Below are positions 18,736 to 27,951 of a stretch of 64,000 bases of DNA, one piece after another (the first letter of the stretch is position 1; the number at the start of each line of letters is the position of its first letter). The DNA is from Pseudomonas sp. S35 (GTDB lineage: Bacteria; Pseudomonadota; Gammaproteobacteria; Pseudomonadales; Pseudomonadaceae): contig NZ_CP019431.1 in NCBI RefSeq assembly GCF_009866765.1, positions 1,550,001-1,614,000 of the forward strand, given 5' to 3'. Below the pieces are notes generated by a model. The model was given only the letters and a program-made list of their open reading frames with translations, was not told the DNA's origin and searched no databases. The position numbers and the translations under genes were made by a program.

Positions 18736-18772
18736 AATGTGGGAAGGGGCTTGCCCCCTCCCACATTTTTTT
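18736..18772 (+). terminator. REP-type hairpin with T run after rpoS
   Basis: AATGTGGGAAGGGGC and GCCCCCTCCCACATT form a long stem with a two-base loop, followed by seven T. The unit is a copy of the REP sequence seen at five other places in the window. Its position 23 bases after the rpoS stop, and the T run, suggest that it serves as the rpoS terminator. Confidence 0.75.
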
Positions 18773-18814
18773 GTGCCTGGTATTACATTGACGTCAGGGT
18801 CAAATCCCAGACAT

Positions 18815-18842
18815 AAAAAAACCCCGCTTTTAAGGGCGGGGT
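18815..18842 (-). terminator. Intrinsic terminator of the cold-shock gene
   Basis: ACCCCGC and GCGGGGT form a 7 base-pair stem. On the - strand it is followed by seven T. It lies 23 bases after the stop codon of the cold-shock gene. Confidence 0.88.
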
Positions 18843-18865
18843 CTTTTCGACTAAGTCAGTACAAG

Positions 18866-19075
18866 TTAGATAACTTGAACTTCTTCAGCTTGCATGCCTT
18901 TCTGACCGCGGGTAGCGATGAAAGAAACCTGTTGGCCTTCTTTCAGGCTTTTGAAGCCGTCGGATTGGATAGCTTTGAAGTGAACGAACAGGTCGTCACC
19001 GGATTGTGGAGTGATGAAGCCGAAGCCTTTTTCATCGTTGAACCACTTAACGGTACCAGTTTGGCGATTAGACAT
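18866..19075 (-). CDS. capB: Cold-shock domain protein (CspA/CapB type)
   Basis: This is a 69-residue single cold-shock domain protein, an RNA chaperone that melts secondary structure in messages. Both RNA-binding motifs are present, KGFGFI (RNP1) and DLFVHF (RNP2), in the sequence [23 protein letters not shown]. It is nearly identical in style to the Pseudomonas CapB proteins, hence the symbol. A good ribosome binding site, AAGGAGA, precedes the ATG. The gene has a long upstream leader with no other gene in it, as in many cspA-type genes. It occupies the place next to rpoS where P. aeruginosa carries rsmZ and fdxA. Confidence 0.95.
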   Translation of the reverse strand: MSNRQTGTVKWFNDEKGFGFITPQSGDDLFVHFKAIQSDGFKSLKEGQQVSFIATRGQKGMQAEEVQVI

Positions 19076-19464
19076 GGTGTATCTCCTTGGACAAAGTTAA
19101 CTGCGACTCAGGAAAAGCCCTGGCCGAGACTGAGTGCAAAGAGCAGGAAAAATTCTTGGAGATGGTTGGATCGAAATTCAACATATCGTGTAGAGATTCT
19201 CAGTGACACAAGCAGCACAGTGGCGCCACCTTAACCCTTTTTCCGGAACGTGCCAATGGTATTTCCGAAGGTTTCTCTATTTTCGTGACTGGCGGTGGTA
19301 TTTACAGACGCCGGATGCAGCGATACGGCCCCCGGCTCCGCTGGCTGCGCCTTATAGCGGGCGATGCATTCATCAAGAAAAGCCCCACGCCCTTTGAACC
19401 CCAACGCTGGCCCCGGTAAGATGCCACACAGAATTTTTCCACCTCGCTATTCAGGACACCCGCC
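19076..19464. promoter_or_regulatory. 389-base intergenic region between capB and dcd
   Basis: No credible gene lies here. The left part must hold the capB promoter and its 5' leader on the - strand, and the right part the dcd promoter and its ribosome site (CAGGACACC ahead of ATG 19465). Cold-shock genes of this family usually have long structured leaders, but I could not identify a defined cold box by eye. Confidence 0.5.
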
Positions 19465-20031
19465 ATGAGCATCAAATCGGACAAGTGGATTCGCCGCATG
19501 GCGCAAGAGCACGGCATGATCGAACCATTCGTCGAGCGCCAGATCCGTGGTGAAGGCGATGACCGAGTGATCTCGTACGGCGTTTCCAGCTACGGCTACG
19601 ATGTACGTTGCGCCGATGAATTCAAGGTGTTCACCAACATCAACTCGGCCATTGTCGACCCGAAGAACTTCGACGAAAAGAGCTTCGTCGACGTCAAGAG
19701 CGACGTGTGCATCATCCCGCCAAACTCCTTCGCCCTGGCGCGCACGGTGGAGTTCTTCCGTATTCCCCGCGACGTGCTGACCATCTGCCTGGGTAAAAGC
19801 ACCTACGCGCGCTGCGGCATTATCGTCAACGTGACGCCGCTTGAGCCCGAGTGGGAAGGCCACGTGACGCTGGAGTTCTCCAACACCACGACCCTGCCGG
19901 CCAAGATCTACGCCAACGAAGGCGTGGCACAGATGCTGTTCCTGCAGTCCGACGAGGCCTGTGAAGTGTCCTATAAAGACCGTGCGGGCAAGTACCAGGG
20001 CCAGCGCGGCGTCACCTTGCCACGCGCTTGA
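19465..20031 (+). CDS. dcd: dCTP deaminase
   Basis: The enzyme deaminates dCTP to dUTP, the main route to dTTP in Gram-negative bacteria. The product is 188 residues starting [19 protein letters not shown]. Conserved segments are [63 protein letters not shown] with the catalytic glutamate, and the C-terminal [14 protein letters not shown]. Neighbours do not suggest an operon. Confidence 0.97.
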   Translation: MSIKSDKWIRRMAQEHGMIEPFVERQIRGEGDDRVISYGVSSYGYDVRCADEFKVFTNINSAIVDPKNFDEKSFVDVKSDVCIIPPNSFALARTVEFFRIPRDVLTICLGKSTYARCGIIVNVTPLEPEWEGHVTLEFSNTTTLPAKIYANEGVAQMLFLQSDEACEVSYKDRAGKYQGQRGVTLPRA

Positions 20032-20138
20032 TCGAAAGGTCCTGCGCGTAAAGGGAATTAGTCCGCAGAAAGTGACTCTATTGGGTGTACTGCCTCGGCG
20101 CGTGCAAAACGCGCCGGGCCACGCTTGAGGAGTGCCTT

Positions 20139-20336
20139 ATGAAGATCGACCCGCGAATCAGCGCAGAACTTGCCCGGCTTGAACCCAACCAGATTGGCGT
20201 TCTGGCCTGGTCCCTGATGGCCGATCCCGCTTATGCGGGCGGCATCCCCGGCCAGCCTGAGCCGGATTACCCCCAGCCTACCGAACCCGGTGAGCCGACC
20301 CTTCCGGACGAGCCGCCACCGGCACCTGTTGCCTGA
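20139..20336 (+). CDS. Small proline-rich protein of unknown function (65 aa)
   Basis: I do not recognise this family. The start at ATG 20139 has a GAGG ribosome site about 9 bases upstream. The first 35 residues (MKIDPRISAELARLEPNQIGVLAWSL...) look folded. The last 30 are a proline/glutamate-rich tail (PGQPEPDYPQPTEPGEPTLP...) that is probably disordered. There is no signal peptide. A GC-rich hairpin lies in its leader at about 20095-20117 (CGGCGCG against CGCGCCG). Coding likelihood rests on codon usage and the ribosome site only. Confidence 0.6.
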   Translation: MKIDPRISAELARLEPNQIGVLAWSLMADPAYAGGIPGQPEPDYPQPTEPGEPTLPDEPPPAPVA

Positions 20337-20359
20337 TAGCAGCAGGGGCTGCGGTTGCC

Positions 20360-21010
20360 TCACTGAATCGGCCAGACCTGATGATCGCCAATCACATAGA
20401 TTTGGTGGTCATCGTCCTGCTCCACCCCATACCCTCCAGTAAACGAACCAAACGCCGGCAGCAGGCTGACACGCTTGCCCAGTTGGAAGCATGGCAGGCG
20501 CAAGCTTTGACGGCCTTTGCCGCGCAAGCGATGCACGGGGTGCACGTGGCCCGCCAGTACATGATGGCTGGCATGAGCATTGGGTTCGTGTTGCAGGGCA
20601 AACGGACCCATTAGCATGGGCTCCGGGATTACTTCGATCTTTAAGTCGGCAGGTGGGTCGCCCGCGCGTTTATCGTGATTGCCGCGAATGAGGGTCATGG
20701 GCAGGTCGCGATAACGCCCTCGCCAGGCTCTGAGCGCCCCCAGCGTGCCACTGGCCTGTGAGCCGGGGCCGTGCAGGAAATCACCGAGAAAGATCATCTG
20801 CTGGCACGCCTGGGCTGCCAGTAGTCGATCCAATCGCCGCAGATTTTCGCTGGTAGTCCCTTGGGGCACCGGTTGCCCCAGGCTGCGATAGGCGGCCGCC
20901 TTGCCGAAGTGCGCATCGGCAATCAGCAGGCACTGACGCGCAGGCCAGTAAATGGCCTTGTCTGCCAGCAACCACAGTTCTTCACCCTCAAGCGTCACTG
21001 AACAATGCAT
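20360..21010 (-). CDS. pdeM: Ligase-associated DNA damage response endonuclease PdeM (MPE)
   Basis: This is a 216-residue binuclear metallophosphoesterase. The ordered motifs are all visible: DAHFG (D32, H34), GDFLHG, GNHDKR and GHVHPVH. In P. putida the homologous enzyme is a manganese-dependent DNA endonuclease encoded with an Lhr-type helicase, an ATP-dependent ligase and a metallo-beta-lactamase-type exonuclease. Here its start shares one base with the stop of the helicase gene (TGATG), so translation is coupled. The other two partners lie about 7 kb upstream, beyond an inserted transporter operon. Confidence 0.92.
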   Translation of the reverse strand: MHCSVTLEGEELWLLADKAIYWPARQCLLIADAHFGKAAAYRSLGQPVPQGTTSENLRRLDRLLAAQACQQMIFLGDFLHGPGSQASGTLGALRAWRGRYRDLPMTLIRGNHDKRAGDPPADLKIEVIPEPMLMGPFALQHEPNAHASHHVLAGHVHPVHRLRGKGRQSLRLPCFQLGKRVSLLPAFGSFTGGYGVEQDDDHQIYVIGDHQVWPIQ

Positions 21011-23490
21011 CAGCGTTTCCCGTTATCCGCGACTGTTTCCAGATCCTTGACCATCCGCGCAATGCGCTCCGAGAGTTTTTCCGAACTCAAGCTTTCACGC
21101 ATCCGCTCCACCAGCAGGGGGAACGCCAGGGGCGTAGGACGTTCGATCACATGCATGTCCAGTTTCAACGCCGACAATCGAAGCAAGGTCTCTTCCAGTC
21201 GGCGAATATCCAACTCGTCACGCAGCACTTCTTCTCCGGCCTGGGCCAGCAGCAGGTTCTGCGGGTCATATTGCTTGAACACCTCGAAGAACAATCCGCT
21301 GGACGCTTGCACCTGCCGCGTACTTTTCGGCGCACCGGGGTAGCCGGCAAACACCAGCCCGGCGATACGGGCGATTTCACGAAAGCGTCGCAGGGCCAGT
21401 TCCCCTGCATTCAGGCTGGCGACGACGTCCGTCAGCAAAGTCGCCGGGCTCAGCAGAGTCTCGTTCAGCAATGTCGGCCAATGCACAGGCGTAGCGCTCA
21501 GAAGCTCCAAACCATAGTCATTGACCGCGATGGAGAAGGTCACCGCCTGCCCTTGGCTGACTCGCCAGGCGAGCAAACTCGCCAGCCCCAAATGCACTTG
21601 GCGTCCGGCAAACGGGTACAGAAACAGATGCCAGCCCTCCCGCGATTTCAGCGCTTCGGCCAATAAATGTTCGCGTGTGGGCAGGCCGGACCAGCGTAAT
21701 TGGGCCTGCAACAACGGTTGCACCGCCTGCATCTCGGGACCTTCGAAACGGCCGTGCGCCGCTGCATCAAAGCGCGCCACCACGGCGTCGGCCAGCTCAT
21801 TGGACAGTGGCATGCGCCCGCCATTCCAGCGCGGTACGGCGGCTTTTTTCGCGGTACTGCGGCGCACGTAGGCTGTCATGTTTTCGACTCGCACCAGCTC
21901 CAGCAGGCGCCCTGCAAACAAAAAGCCGTCACCGGGCTTGAGCCGTGCGATAAAGCCTTCTTCGACACTGCCCAGGTTCTTGCCGCCGCCACCCTTGCTC
22001 CAGAACTTCAGCTGGATACTCGCGTCGCTGACAATCGTGCCCACACTCATGCGATGGCGCCGCGCCAGCCGAGCGTCGGGCACCCGCCAGATGCCTTGCT
22101 CGTCGGGCTCCACACGGCGGTAATCCGGATAAGCGGTGAGCGACAGGCCGCCATGCCGCACAAACCCCAGCGCCCAGGCCCAGTCGGCGTCTGTGAGGTC
22201 GCGATACGCCCAGGCACCGCGTACTTCCGCCAGCAACGCGTCCGGTGTAAAGCCGCCGCCCAGGGCCATGCTCACGATATGTTGTACGAGAACATCCAAT
22301 GGCTTGTGGGGCGATTCGCGGGCTTCGATGCGCCGCGCTGAAATTGCATCCTGGGCCGCCACGGCCTCGATCAGCTCAAGGCTGTGGGTTGGCACCAGCG
22401 TCACCCTCGAGGGCCGCCCCGGCGCATGGCCGGAGCGTCCGGCACGTTGCATCAGGCGCGCCACGCCCTTGGCCGAACCGATCTGCAGCACCCGCTCCAC
22501 CGGCAAGAAATCCACCCCCAGGTCCAGGCTGGACGTGCACACCACTGCCTTGAGCTGGCCGTCTTTCAACGCCCGCTCCACCCAGTCACGGGTTTCCCGA
22601 GACAACGAGCCGTGGTGCAGGGCAATCAGCCCAGCCCACTCGGGCCGGGCCTCCAGCAACGCCTGATACCAGATCTCCGATTGTGCCCGCGTATTGGTAA
22701 ACACCAGGCAACTGCTGCTCGCCTCCACCTCGGCGACGACCTGCGGCAACATCTTCAAACCGATATGCCCGGCCCAGGGGAAACGCTCGGTGACCAGCGG
22801 CAACAAGGTGTCGACTTTCAGCTGTTTGGTTGTCTGCCCCTGTACATTGATTGCGCTGCCTTGTGGGACCAGGACCTCAAGCGCGTGGGCCTGATTACCC
22901 AAGGTTGCCGAAATGCCCCACACCATCAGGCCGGGATGCCAGCGTCGCAGCCGCGCCAATGCCAATTGCAACTGCACACCCCGCTTGTTGCCGATCAACT
23001 CATGCCATTCGTCCACCACCACCATGCGCAGGTGCGCCAGGCTCGCCTCGCTGTTGGCGCGGGCGAGCATCAGGGTCAGGCTTTCCGGGGTGGTGATCAG
23101 TGCGCTGGGTTGGCGACGGGTTTGTCGGGCGCGCTCGCTGTTACTGGTATCGCCCGTGCGCAGCCCGACGGTCCAGGGAATCTGCAAGCTCGCCAGCGGC
23201 GCTTCAAGGGCGCGAGCCGTGTCGGCGGCCAGCGCACGCATCGGCGTGATCCACAGCACTGTGAGGGGCTCGGCCGGCGGCGCGCGTTTACCCGTAGCGG
23301 GCGGGCGGCTGATGGCGAAACGGTTGAGGGCGGCAAACCACAAGGCATAGGTTTTGCCCGCGCCGGTGCTGGCGTGCAGCAGCCCTGACTGGCCGGCCTT
23401 GACCGCCGTCCACACCGCCTTTTGAAAGGCGAACGGCTTCCAGCCTTTGGCGGCAAACCATTGCTTGGCGAAGTCGGTGGGTTTTGCCAT
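21010..23490 (-). CDS. lhr: Lhr-type DNA repair helicase (ligase-associated DEXH helicase)
   Basis: This is an 826-residue superfamily 2 DNA helicase of the Lhr-Core type, an ATP-driven 3'-5' translocase in known members. Walker A is STGAGKTYA (K46), the DEXH box is DEWHE, and motif VI is QRAGRSGH. The length fits Lhr-Core without the long C-terminal extension of full-size Lhr. A DNA-binding winged-helix and DUF4145-like C-terminal region follows. The gene is fused translationally to pdeM. The gap of 58 bases to aotP upstream is where the transporter operon joins the repair cluster. Confidence 0.93.
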   Translation of the reverse strand: MAKPTDFAKQWFAAKGWKPFAFQKAVWTAVKAGQSGLLHASTGAGKTYALWFAALNRFAISRPPATGKRAPPAEPLTVLWITPMRALAADTARALEAPLASLQIPWTVGLRTGDTSNSERARQTRRQPSALITTPESLTLMLARANSEASLAHLRMVVVDEWHELIGNKRGVQLQLALARLRRWHPGLMVWGISATLGNQAHALEVLVPQGSAINVQGQTTKQLKVDTLLPLVTERFPWAGHIGLKMLPQVVAEVEASSSCLVFTNTRAQSEIWYQALLEARPEWAGLIALHHGSLSRETRDWVERALKDGQLKAVVCTSSLDLGVDFLPVERVLQIGSAKGVARLMQRAGRSGHAPGRPSRVTLVPTHSLELIEAVAAQDAISARRIEARESPHKPLDVLVQHIVSMALGGGFTPDALLAEVRGAWAYRDLTDADWAWALGFVRHGGLSLTAYPDYRRVEPDEQGIWRVPDARLARRHRMSVGTIVSDASIQLKFWSKGGGGKNLGSVEEGFIARLKPGDGFLFAGRLLELVRVENMTAYVRRSTAKKAAVPRWNGGRMPLSNELADAVVARFDAAAHGRFEGPEMQAVQPLLQAQLRWSGLPTREHLLAEALKSREGWHLFLYPFAGRQVHLGLASLLAWRVSQGQAVTFSIAVNDYGLELLSATPVHWPTLLNETLLSPATLLTDVVASLNAGELALRRFREIARIAGLVFAGYPGAPKSTRQVQASSGLFFEVFKQYDPQNLLLAQAGEEVLRDELDIRRLEETLLRLSALKLDMHVIERPTPLAFPLLVERMRESLSSEKLSERIARMVKDLETVADNGKR

Positions 23491-23548
23491 ACGGCGGCTG
23501 ACATTCCGGAGGGTCTATACCCACAGACCCTCCAGGCGCCGCAAAGGT

Positions 23549-24313
23549 TTACTTCAAGTTGCCACTCAAGAACTGCTGCAAGCGCTCGCTCTTGGGGCTG
23601 CCCAACACATCCTCAGGTGCGCCTTGCTCCTCCACCAGGCCCTTGTGCAGGAACAGCACCTGGCTCGACACCTTGCGCGCAAAGCTCATCTCGTGGGTGA
23701 CCATGATCATGGTACGGCCTTCCTCGGCCAGGCCCTGGATCACCTTCAACACTTCGCCCACCAGTTCCGGGTCGAGGGCCGAGGTGGGTTCGTCGAACAG
23801 CATGACCTCCGGTTCCATGGCCAATGCGCGGGCGATGGCCACCCGTTGCTGCTGACCACCGGAGAGAAATGCCGGGTACTGATCGGCCACCCGTGCTGGC
23901 AGGCCGACCTTGTCCAGATAGCGTCGGGCACGGTCCTCGGCGTCTTTCTTGCTGCAGCCCAACACCCGGCGCGGGGCCATAGTGATGTTCTCCAGCACGC
24001 TCATGTGGCTCCACAGGTTGAAGTGCTGGAACACCATCGCCAGCCGCGTGCGCAGGCGCTGCAATTCGGCGTCGTCGGCCACGCGCATGCCGTGGCGGTC
24101 GCTGACCATGCGGATCGGCTTGCCGTCGAGGGTCATGGCGCCGTCGTTGGGGGTTTCCAGGAAATTGATGCAGCGCAAAAAGGTGCTTTTGCCAGAGCCG
24201 CTGGCGCCGATCAGGCTGATCACGTCACCGGTCTTGGCCTTGAGCGAGACACCTTTGAGCACCTCATTGTCGCCATAGCTTTTGTGCAGGCCTTCAACGG
24301 TCAATTTGTACAT
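23549..24313 (-). CDS. aotP: Basic amino-acid ABC transporter ATP-binding protein (AotP/HisP-like)
   Basis: This is a 254-residue ABC ATPase of the polar amino-acid uptake family. Walker A is GASGSGKST, the signature is LSGGQQQRVAIARAL, Walker B is VMLFDEPTSALDP, and the switch histidine is in MVTHEMSFA. The insert DGKPIRMVSDRHGMRVADDAELQRLRTRL is typical of HisP/AotP, the histidine-arginine type. It is the last gene of a five-gene - strand operon. In P. aeruginosa the same order is followed by argR, which is absent here. Confidence 0.92.
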   Translation of the reverse strand: MYKLTVEGLHKSYGDNEVLKGVSLKAKTGDVISLIGASGSGKSTFLRCINFLETPNDGAMTLDGKPIRMVSDRHGMRVADDAELQRLRTRLAMVFQHFNLWSHMSVLENITMAPRRVLGCSKKDAEDRARRYLDKVGLPARVADQYPAFLSGGQQQRVAIARALAMEPEVMLFDEPTSALDPELVGEVLKVIQGLAEEGRTMIMVTHEMSFARKVSSQVLFLHKGLVEEQGAPEDVLGSPKSERLQQFLSGNLK

Positions 24314-24326
24314 GGGGCGTGCATCC

Positions 24327-25445
24327 TCAAGGCGAAAGTAGGTAGCCGCTGCGGTAGGCCTCGGTGCCTGCGACGTGGCCGATGACCATCCCGGCAGTGG
24401 CCATGCGGCGCAGCGAACGAGCGTAAAGCAGGCCTGCGTTGTGGCAGTGCACGGGCGTTACGCGGTCGGTAATGGGGTCGATGATTTCGGCGATCAGTTG
24501 CCCGGCTTCCAGGTATTCACCGGGCAGAGCGCGGAACACCAGCAAGCCGCCCACCGGCGTGGCCACGGGTTCAACGCCCGCCAGTGGGGTGGCCGGGTAG
24601 GGCAGTTGGGGCAACGGGGCCGGCTCGCCGGCAATTGCGCCGAAGTGAATCAGGTAGTCGATGATCGCCTGGCAGTCGAGGCTGGCCAGGCCGTGGTTGA
24701 CGTCGCCCTGGCCGCGCAGTTCGAGCGTCACCGAAAAGCTGCCCATGGGAATCGGGAAGCGTTCGGCAAATCGTTGCTGCAACTGCCACCAGACCAGGGT
24801 GAAGCACTCATCGAAGGACTGCCCGCCGGAGTCGGTGGCCAGCAAGTTGGCTTGCGAGCCGATATAGCGCGCCAACGGCTCCACCTGCGGCCAGGCCTGG
24901 GGCGTGGTGTACAGGTGCGCCACGGCTTCGAAGTCGCAATGCAGGTCCAGCACCATCTCGGCGTCGCACGCCAGGCGTTGCAGCACCAGCCGTTGAGACT
25001 GCAATTGGGTTGCGGCGGTTTGCCCGGCGAGGGCGCTGCTCAATGCGGCGCGAATCAGCTCGACATTGTTTTGCGGATCATCCCCGAGCAGCGCCTCGAC
25101 CTGGTTGCCCACCTCTTCACTGAGGTCGACAAACAGGCGATTGAAGTTCTGCCCGCTTTCCAGCTCGTAGCGGCCCAGGGGGATATCCATCAACACTTGT
25201 TCCAGGCCCACCGGGTTGGCGATGGGCACCAATACGATCTCGCTCAACAGCCGCCCGGCGGCGGCCAATTCGGCGAGGCGCACCTTCAGGTGCCAGGCCA
25301 CCAGCATGCCGGGCAGCTCATCGGCATGCAGCGATGCCTGGATGTAGACCTTGCCTGCCGCCTGCGGCGGGCCGAAGTGGAAACTGTGGATCTGCCGCGT
25401 CGTGCCCGGCACTGGCGAGATCAGTTCATGTCGCTGATGACGCAT
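24327..25445 (-). CDS. aotO: AotO-like succinylglutamate desuccinylase/aspartoacylase family protein
   Basis: This is a 372-residue protein of the zinc carboxypeptidase-like (M14/AstE-AspA) fold. Putative zinc ligands are in SLHADE near the N-terminus and in DLHCD in the middle. In P. aeruginosa the equivalent AotO lies in the arginine/ornithine uptake operon, but it was reported not to be needed for transport. Its substrate is unknown. It sits between the permease gene aotM and the ATPase gene aotP, 13 bases from the latter. Confidence 0.88.
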   Translation of the reverse strand: MRHQRHELISPVPGTTRQIHSFHFGPPQAAGKVYIQASLHADELPGMLVAWHLKVRLAELAAAGRLLSEIVLVPIANPVGLEQVLMDIPLGRYELESGQNFNRLFVDLSEEVGNQVEALLGDDPQNNVELIRAALSSALAGQTAATQLQSQRLVLQRLACDAEMVLDLHCDFEAVAHLYTTPQAWPQVEPLARYIGSQANLLATDSGGQSFDECFTLVWWQLQQRFAERFPIPMGSFSVTLELRGQGDVNHGLASLDCQAIIDYLIHFGAIAGEPAPLPQLPYPATPLAGVEPVATPVGGLLVFRALPGEYLEAGQLIAEIIDPITDRVTPVHCHNAGLLYARSLRRMATAGMVIGHVAGTEAYRSGYLLSP

Positions 25446-25454
25446 GAAGGCTCC

Positions 25455-26165
25455 TTAATGACTCGGCCCGAGGAAGGCCAGCCAGCGACGCTCCGCCAGC
25501 CGAAACAGGCCGACCAGCGCAAAGGTCACGGCCAGGTAGATCAGCGCGGCAATGCCGAACGATTGAAAGGTCATGAAGGTCGCCGAGTTGGCATCCCGCG
25601 CGACCTTGAGAATGTCCGGGATGGTTGCGGTAAACGCCACGGTGGTCGAATGCAGCATCAAGATCACTTCGTTGCTGTAGTACGGCAACGAACGGCGCAG
25701 TGCAGACGGCATGATCACGTAGGCGTAAAGCTTCCAGCCGCTGAGCCCGTAGGCTTTGGCGGCCTCGACTTCGCCATGGGCCATGCTGCGGATCGACCCG
25801 GCGAAAATCTCCGTGGTGTAGGCGCAGGTGTTGAGGGCGAAGGCCAGGATCGTGCAGTTCATCGCGTCGCGAAAGAACGCATCCAGCACCGGCTGGGCGC
25901 GTACGGCGGCGATGCTGTAGATGCCGGTGTAGCAGATCAGCAACTGGATATAGAGCGGCGTACCGCGAAACAGGTAGGTGTAGAACTGCACCGGCCAGCG
26001 CACCAGGCGGTTGCGCGATACGCGGGCGATGGACAGCGGGATCGACACCAGAAAACCGATCACCAATGCGGCGCTGAGCAACCACATGGTCATGGCCAGG
26101 CCGGTGATGTGCTGGCCGTCGCTGTAAAGGAACGGGCGCCAGTATTCCTGCAGGAGTTCGATCAT
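25455..26165 (-). CDS. aotM: Basic amino-acid ABC transporter permease (AotM/HisM-like)
   Basis: This is a 236-residue inner-membrane permease with about five hydrophobic segments. The cytoplasmic coupling loop carries the EAA motif GEVEAAKAYGLSGWKLYAYVIMPSALRRSLP. It pairs with AotQ, overlapping its gene by 4 bases, to form the heterodimeric membrane channel of a histidine/arginine-type importer. Confidence 0.92.
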   Translation of the reverse strand: MIELLQEYWRPFLYSDGQHITGLAMTMWLLSAALVIGFLVSIPLSIARVSRNRLVRWPVQFYTYLFRGTPLYIQLLICYTGIYSIAAVRAQPVLDAFFRDAMNCTILAFALNTCAYTTEIFAGSIRSMAHGEVEAAKAYGLSGWKLYAYVIMPSALRRSLPYYSNEVILMLHSTTVAFTATIPDILKVARDANSATFMTFQSFGIAALIYLAVTFALVGLFRLAERRWLAFLGPSH

Positions 26166-26890
26166 CGCACTGCCTCTCGGGAGCCTGCGGAGTAGCGACG
26201 TTCAAGACGGCGCAAGACAAAGTTGGAAGCGCTGGTGATCACCAGGTAGATCAGCGCAGCCAGCACCAGGAAATAGAACAGCTGGTAAGTGCTTTTGCCC
26301 GCGTCCTGGGCTGCCTTGACCAAGTCCGCCAGGCCGATGATCGACACCAGCGCCGTGGCCTTGAGCATCACCATCCAGTTGTTGCCGATGCCGGGCAGCG
26401 CAAAGCGCATCATCTGCGGGAAGGTCACGTAGCGAAACCGCTGACCGCGCTTGAGCCCATAGGCGGTGGCGGCTTCCAACTGGCCACGGGGCACGGCGAG
26501 GATCGCGCCGCGAAACGTCTCGGTGAAATACGCACCGTAGATAAAGCCCAGGGTGATCACCCCGGCGCTGAATGGGTCGATCTCGATGTATTCCCATTCC
26601 ATAAAATCGGTCAGGCCGGTGAGCCAGGTTTGCAGGCTGTAGAAAATCAACAGCATCAGCACCAGGTCAGGCACCCCGCGAATCAAGGTGGTGTAGAGCT
26701 GGGCGGGAATGCGCAGGAAGGGCAGGCTGGAGAGTTTGGCGCTGGCGCCAAGCAGGCCCAGCAATACGCTGACGGCCAGGGACAGCACCGACAACTTGAT
26801 GGTCATCCAGGTGCCTTGCAGCAACAGCGGGCCGAAACCCTTCAAGCTGAGCGCGCTCAGCCCGAGGGTTTGCAACAGATCTTCGAACAT
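26162..26890 (-). CDS. aotQ: Basic amino-acid ABC transporter permease (AotQ/HisQ-like)
   Basis: This is a 242-residue permease with several membrane segments and the coupling-loop motif GQLEAATAYGLKRGQRFRYVTFPQMMRFALPG. It is the partner of AotM, with a 4-base gene overlap. A terminator-like hairpin lies just upstream, between this gene and the binding-protein gene aotJ, so its message level should be lower than that of aotJ. Confidence 0.92.
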   Translation of the reverse strand: MFEDLLQTLGLSALSLKGFGPLLLQGTWMTIKLSVLSLAVSVLLGLLGASAKLSSLPFLRIPAQLYTTLIRGVPDLVLMLLIFYSLQTWLTGLTDFMEWEYIEIDPFSAGVITLGFIYGAYFTETFRGAILAVPRGQLEAATAYGLKRGQRFRYVTFPQMMRFALPGIGNNWMVMLKATALVSIIGLADLVKAAQDAGKSTYQLFYFLVLAALIYLVITSASNFVLRRLERRYSAGSREAVR

Positions 26891-26911
26891 AAATCAGGAC
26901 CTATGGCGATA

Positions 26912-26940
26912 AAAAAGCGCCCCTCCAACGAAGGGGCGCC
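26912..26940 (-). terminator. Terminator-like hairpin between aotJ and aotQ
   Basis: GCGCCCCT and AGGGGCGC form an 8 base-pair stem with a 7-base loop. On the - strand it is followed by six T. It lies just 7 bases after the aotJ stop and 21 bases before the aotQ start codon. Partial termination here would give more binding protein than membrane components, a common design in solute-uptake operons. Confidence 0.82.
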
Positions 26941-26947
26941 CCAGGCA

Positions 26948-27727
26948 TTACTTGCCGCTGTACAGGTTCAGATCGCCAAAGTGTTTTTTCTGGATAGTGG
27001 CGTAGGTGCCATCATCGTGTAACGCTTTGATACCTTTATCCAAAAGCGCCTTGAGTTCAGTGTTACCTTTTTTGATACCGATCGCGGTTTTCGACGGCAG
27101 CAATGGGTCGTCAATGGCCGCGCTGACTTCGTAGCCGGCACCGGCTGGCGACTTCAGAAAGCCCAGTTCGGCTTGCAGCATGTCCTGCACGGACGCATCG
27201 AGACGGCCGGACGTCAGGTCAGCATAAACCTGGTCCTGGTTGGCGTAGGCCTTGGTGGTCACACCGGCCTTGTCCAGTACAGCCTTGGCGTAGGCTTCCT
27301 GGATAGTGCCTTGCTCGTAGCCCACGGATTTACCCTTGAGTGACTCAGGGGTAGAGAACCCGGCGCCTTTTTTGAACACCAGCGAGGTAGGGCCGGAGAA
27401 CAGTTCGCTGGAGAAGTCGATGGCCTTCTCGCGCACTGGGGTCACGGTCATGGACGAAATCACGCCGTCGAACTTGTTGGCCTTCAGGCCCGGGATCATG
27501 CCGTCGAAGTCACTTTCGACCCACTTGCACTTGACCTTCAGCTCGGCACAGATGGCATTGCCCAGGTCGATATCGAAGCCTACCAGGCTGCCGTCGGCGG
27601 CTTTGGACTCGAACGGCGCGTAGGAAGGATCGACACCAAAACGCAATTCCTTGTATTCCTTGGCCAGCGCGGTACCGGCGGCCATGCACAGAGCCAGTGC
27701 AGAAAGGGTCAGCAATGCTTTTTTCAT
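26948..27727 (-). CDS. aotJ: Basic amino-acid ABC transporter substrate-binding protein (AotJ-like)
   Basis: This is a 259-residue periplasmic binding protein of solute-binding family 3. The start MKKALLTLSALALCMAAGTALA is a clear signal peptide. I prefer it to an in-frame start 7 codons upstream (MVSRDYI). The mature part has the family pattern LRFGVDPSYAPFESKAADGSLVGFDIDLGNAICAEL and NKFDGVISSMTVTPVREKAIDFS, typical of lysine/arginine/ornithine or histidine binders. It is the first gene of the aotJQMOP-like operon. Exact ligand is not decided by the sequence. Confidence 0.93.
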   Translation of the reverse strand: MKKALLTLSALALCMAAGTALAKEYKELRFGVDPSYAPFESKAADGSLVGFDIDLGNAICAELKVKCKWVESDFDGMIPGLKANKFDGVISSMTVTPVREKAIDFSSELFSGPTSLVFKKGAGFSTPESLKGKSVGYEQGTIQEAYAKAVLDKAGVTTKAYANQDQVYADLTSGRLDASVQDMLQAELGFLKSPAGAGYEVSAAIDDPLLPSKTAIGIKKGNTELKALLDKGIKALHDDGTYATIQKKHFGDLNLYSGK

Positions 27728-27951
27728 TATGTAATCCCTGGAAACCAAGATAAGCGCTTGTGGCGCGTTTAGGACTGTTACTGAACGGTGTCAGACGGAT
27801 CTCAAGTAGCAATTTCTGCACCATAGTTCCGAATGAGCGTTTTAAAAGGTGGGAATAGGGGATCTTGAGTGTAGGAGATGCCCGAAAGTGGGCGCGGGAA
27901 AATGAGCGCACCATTTCGAGTCATACGGACATTCAAAGGTGAGGATTTATG

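Noticed and set aside
24375..26195. A 606-codon open frame on + across aotO and aotM
   Set aside because: It runs across two well-supported genes on the other strand and has a composition typical of antisense frames.
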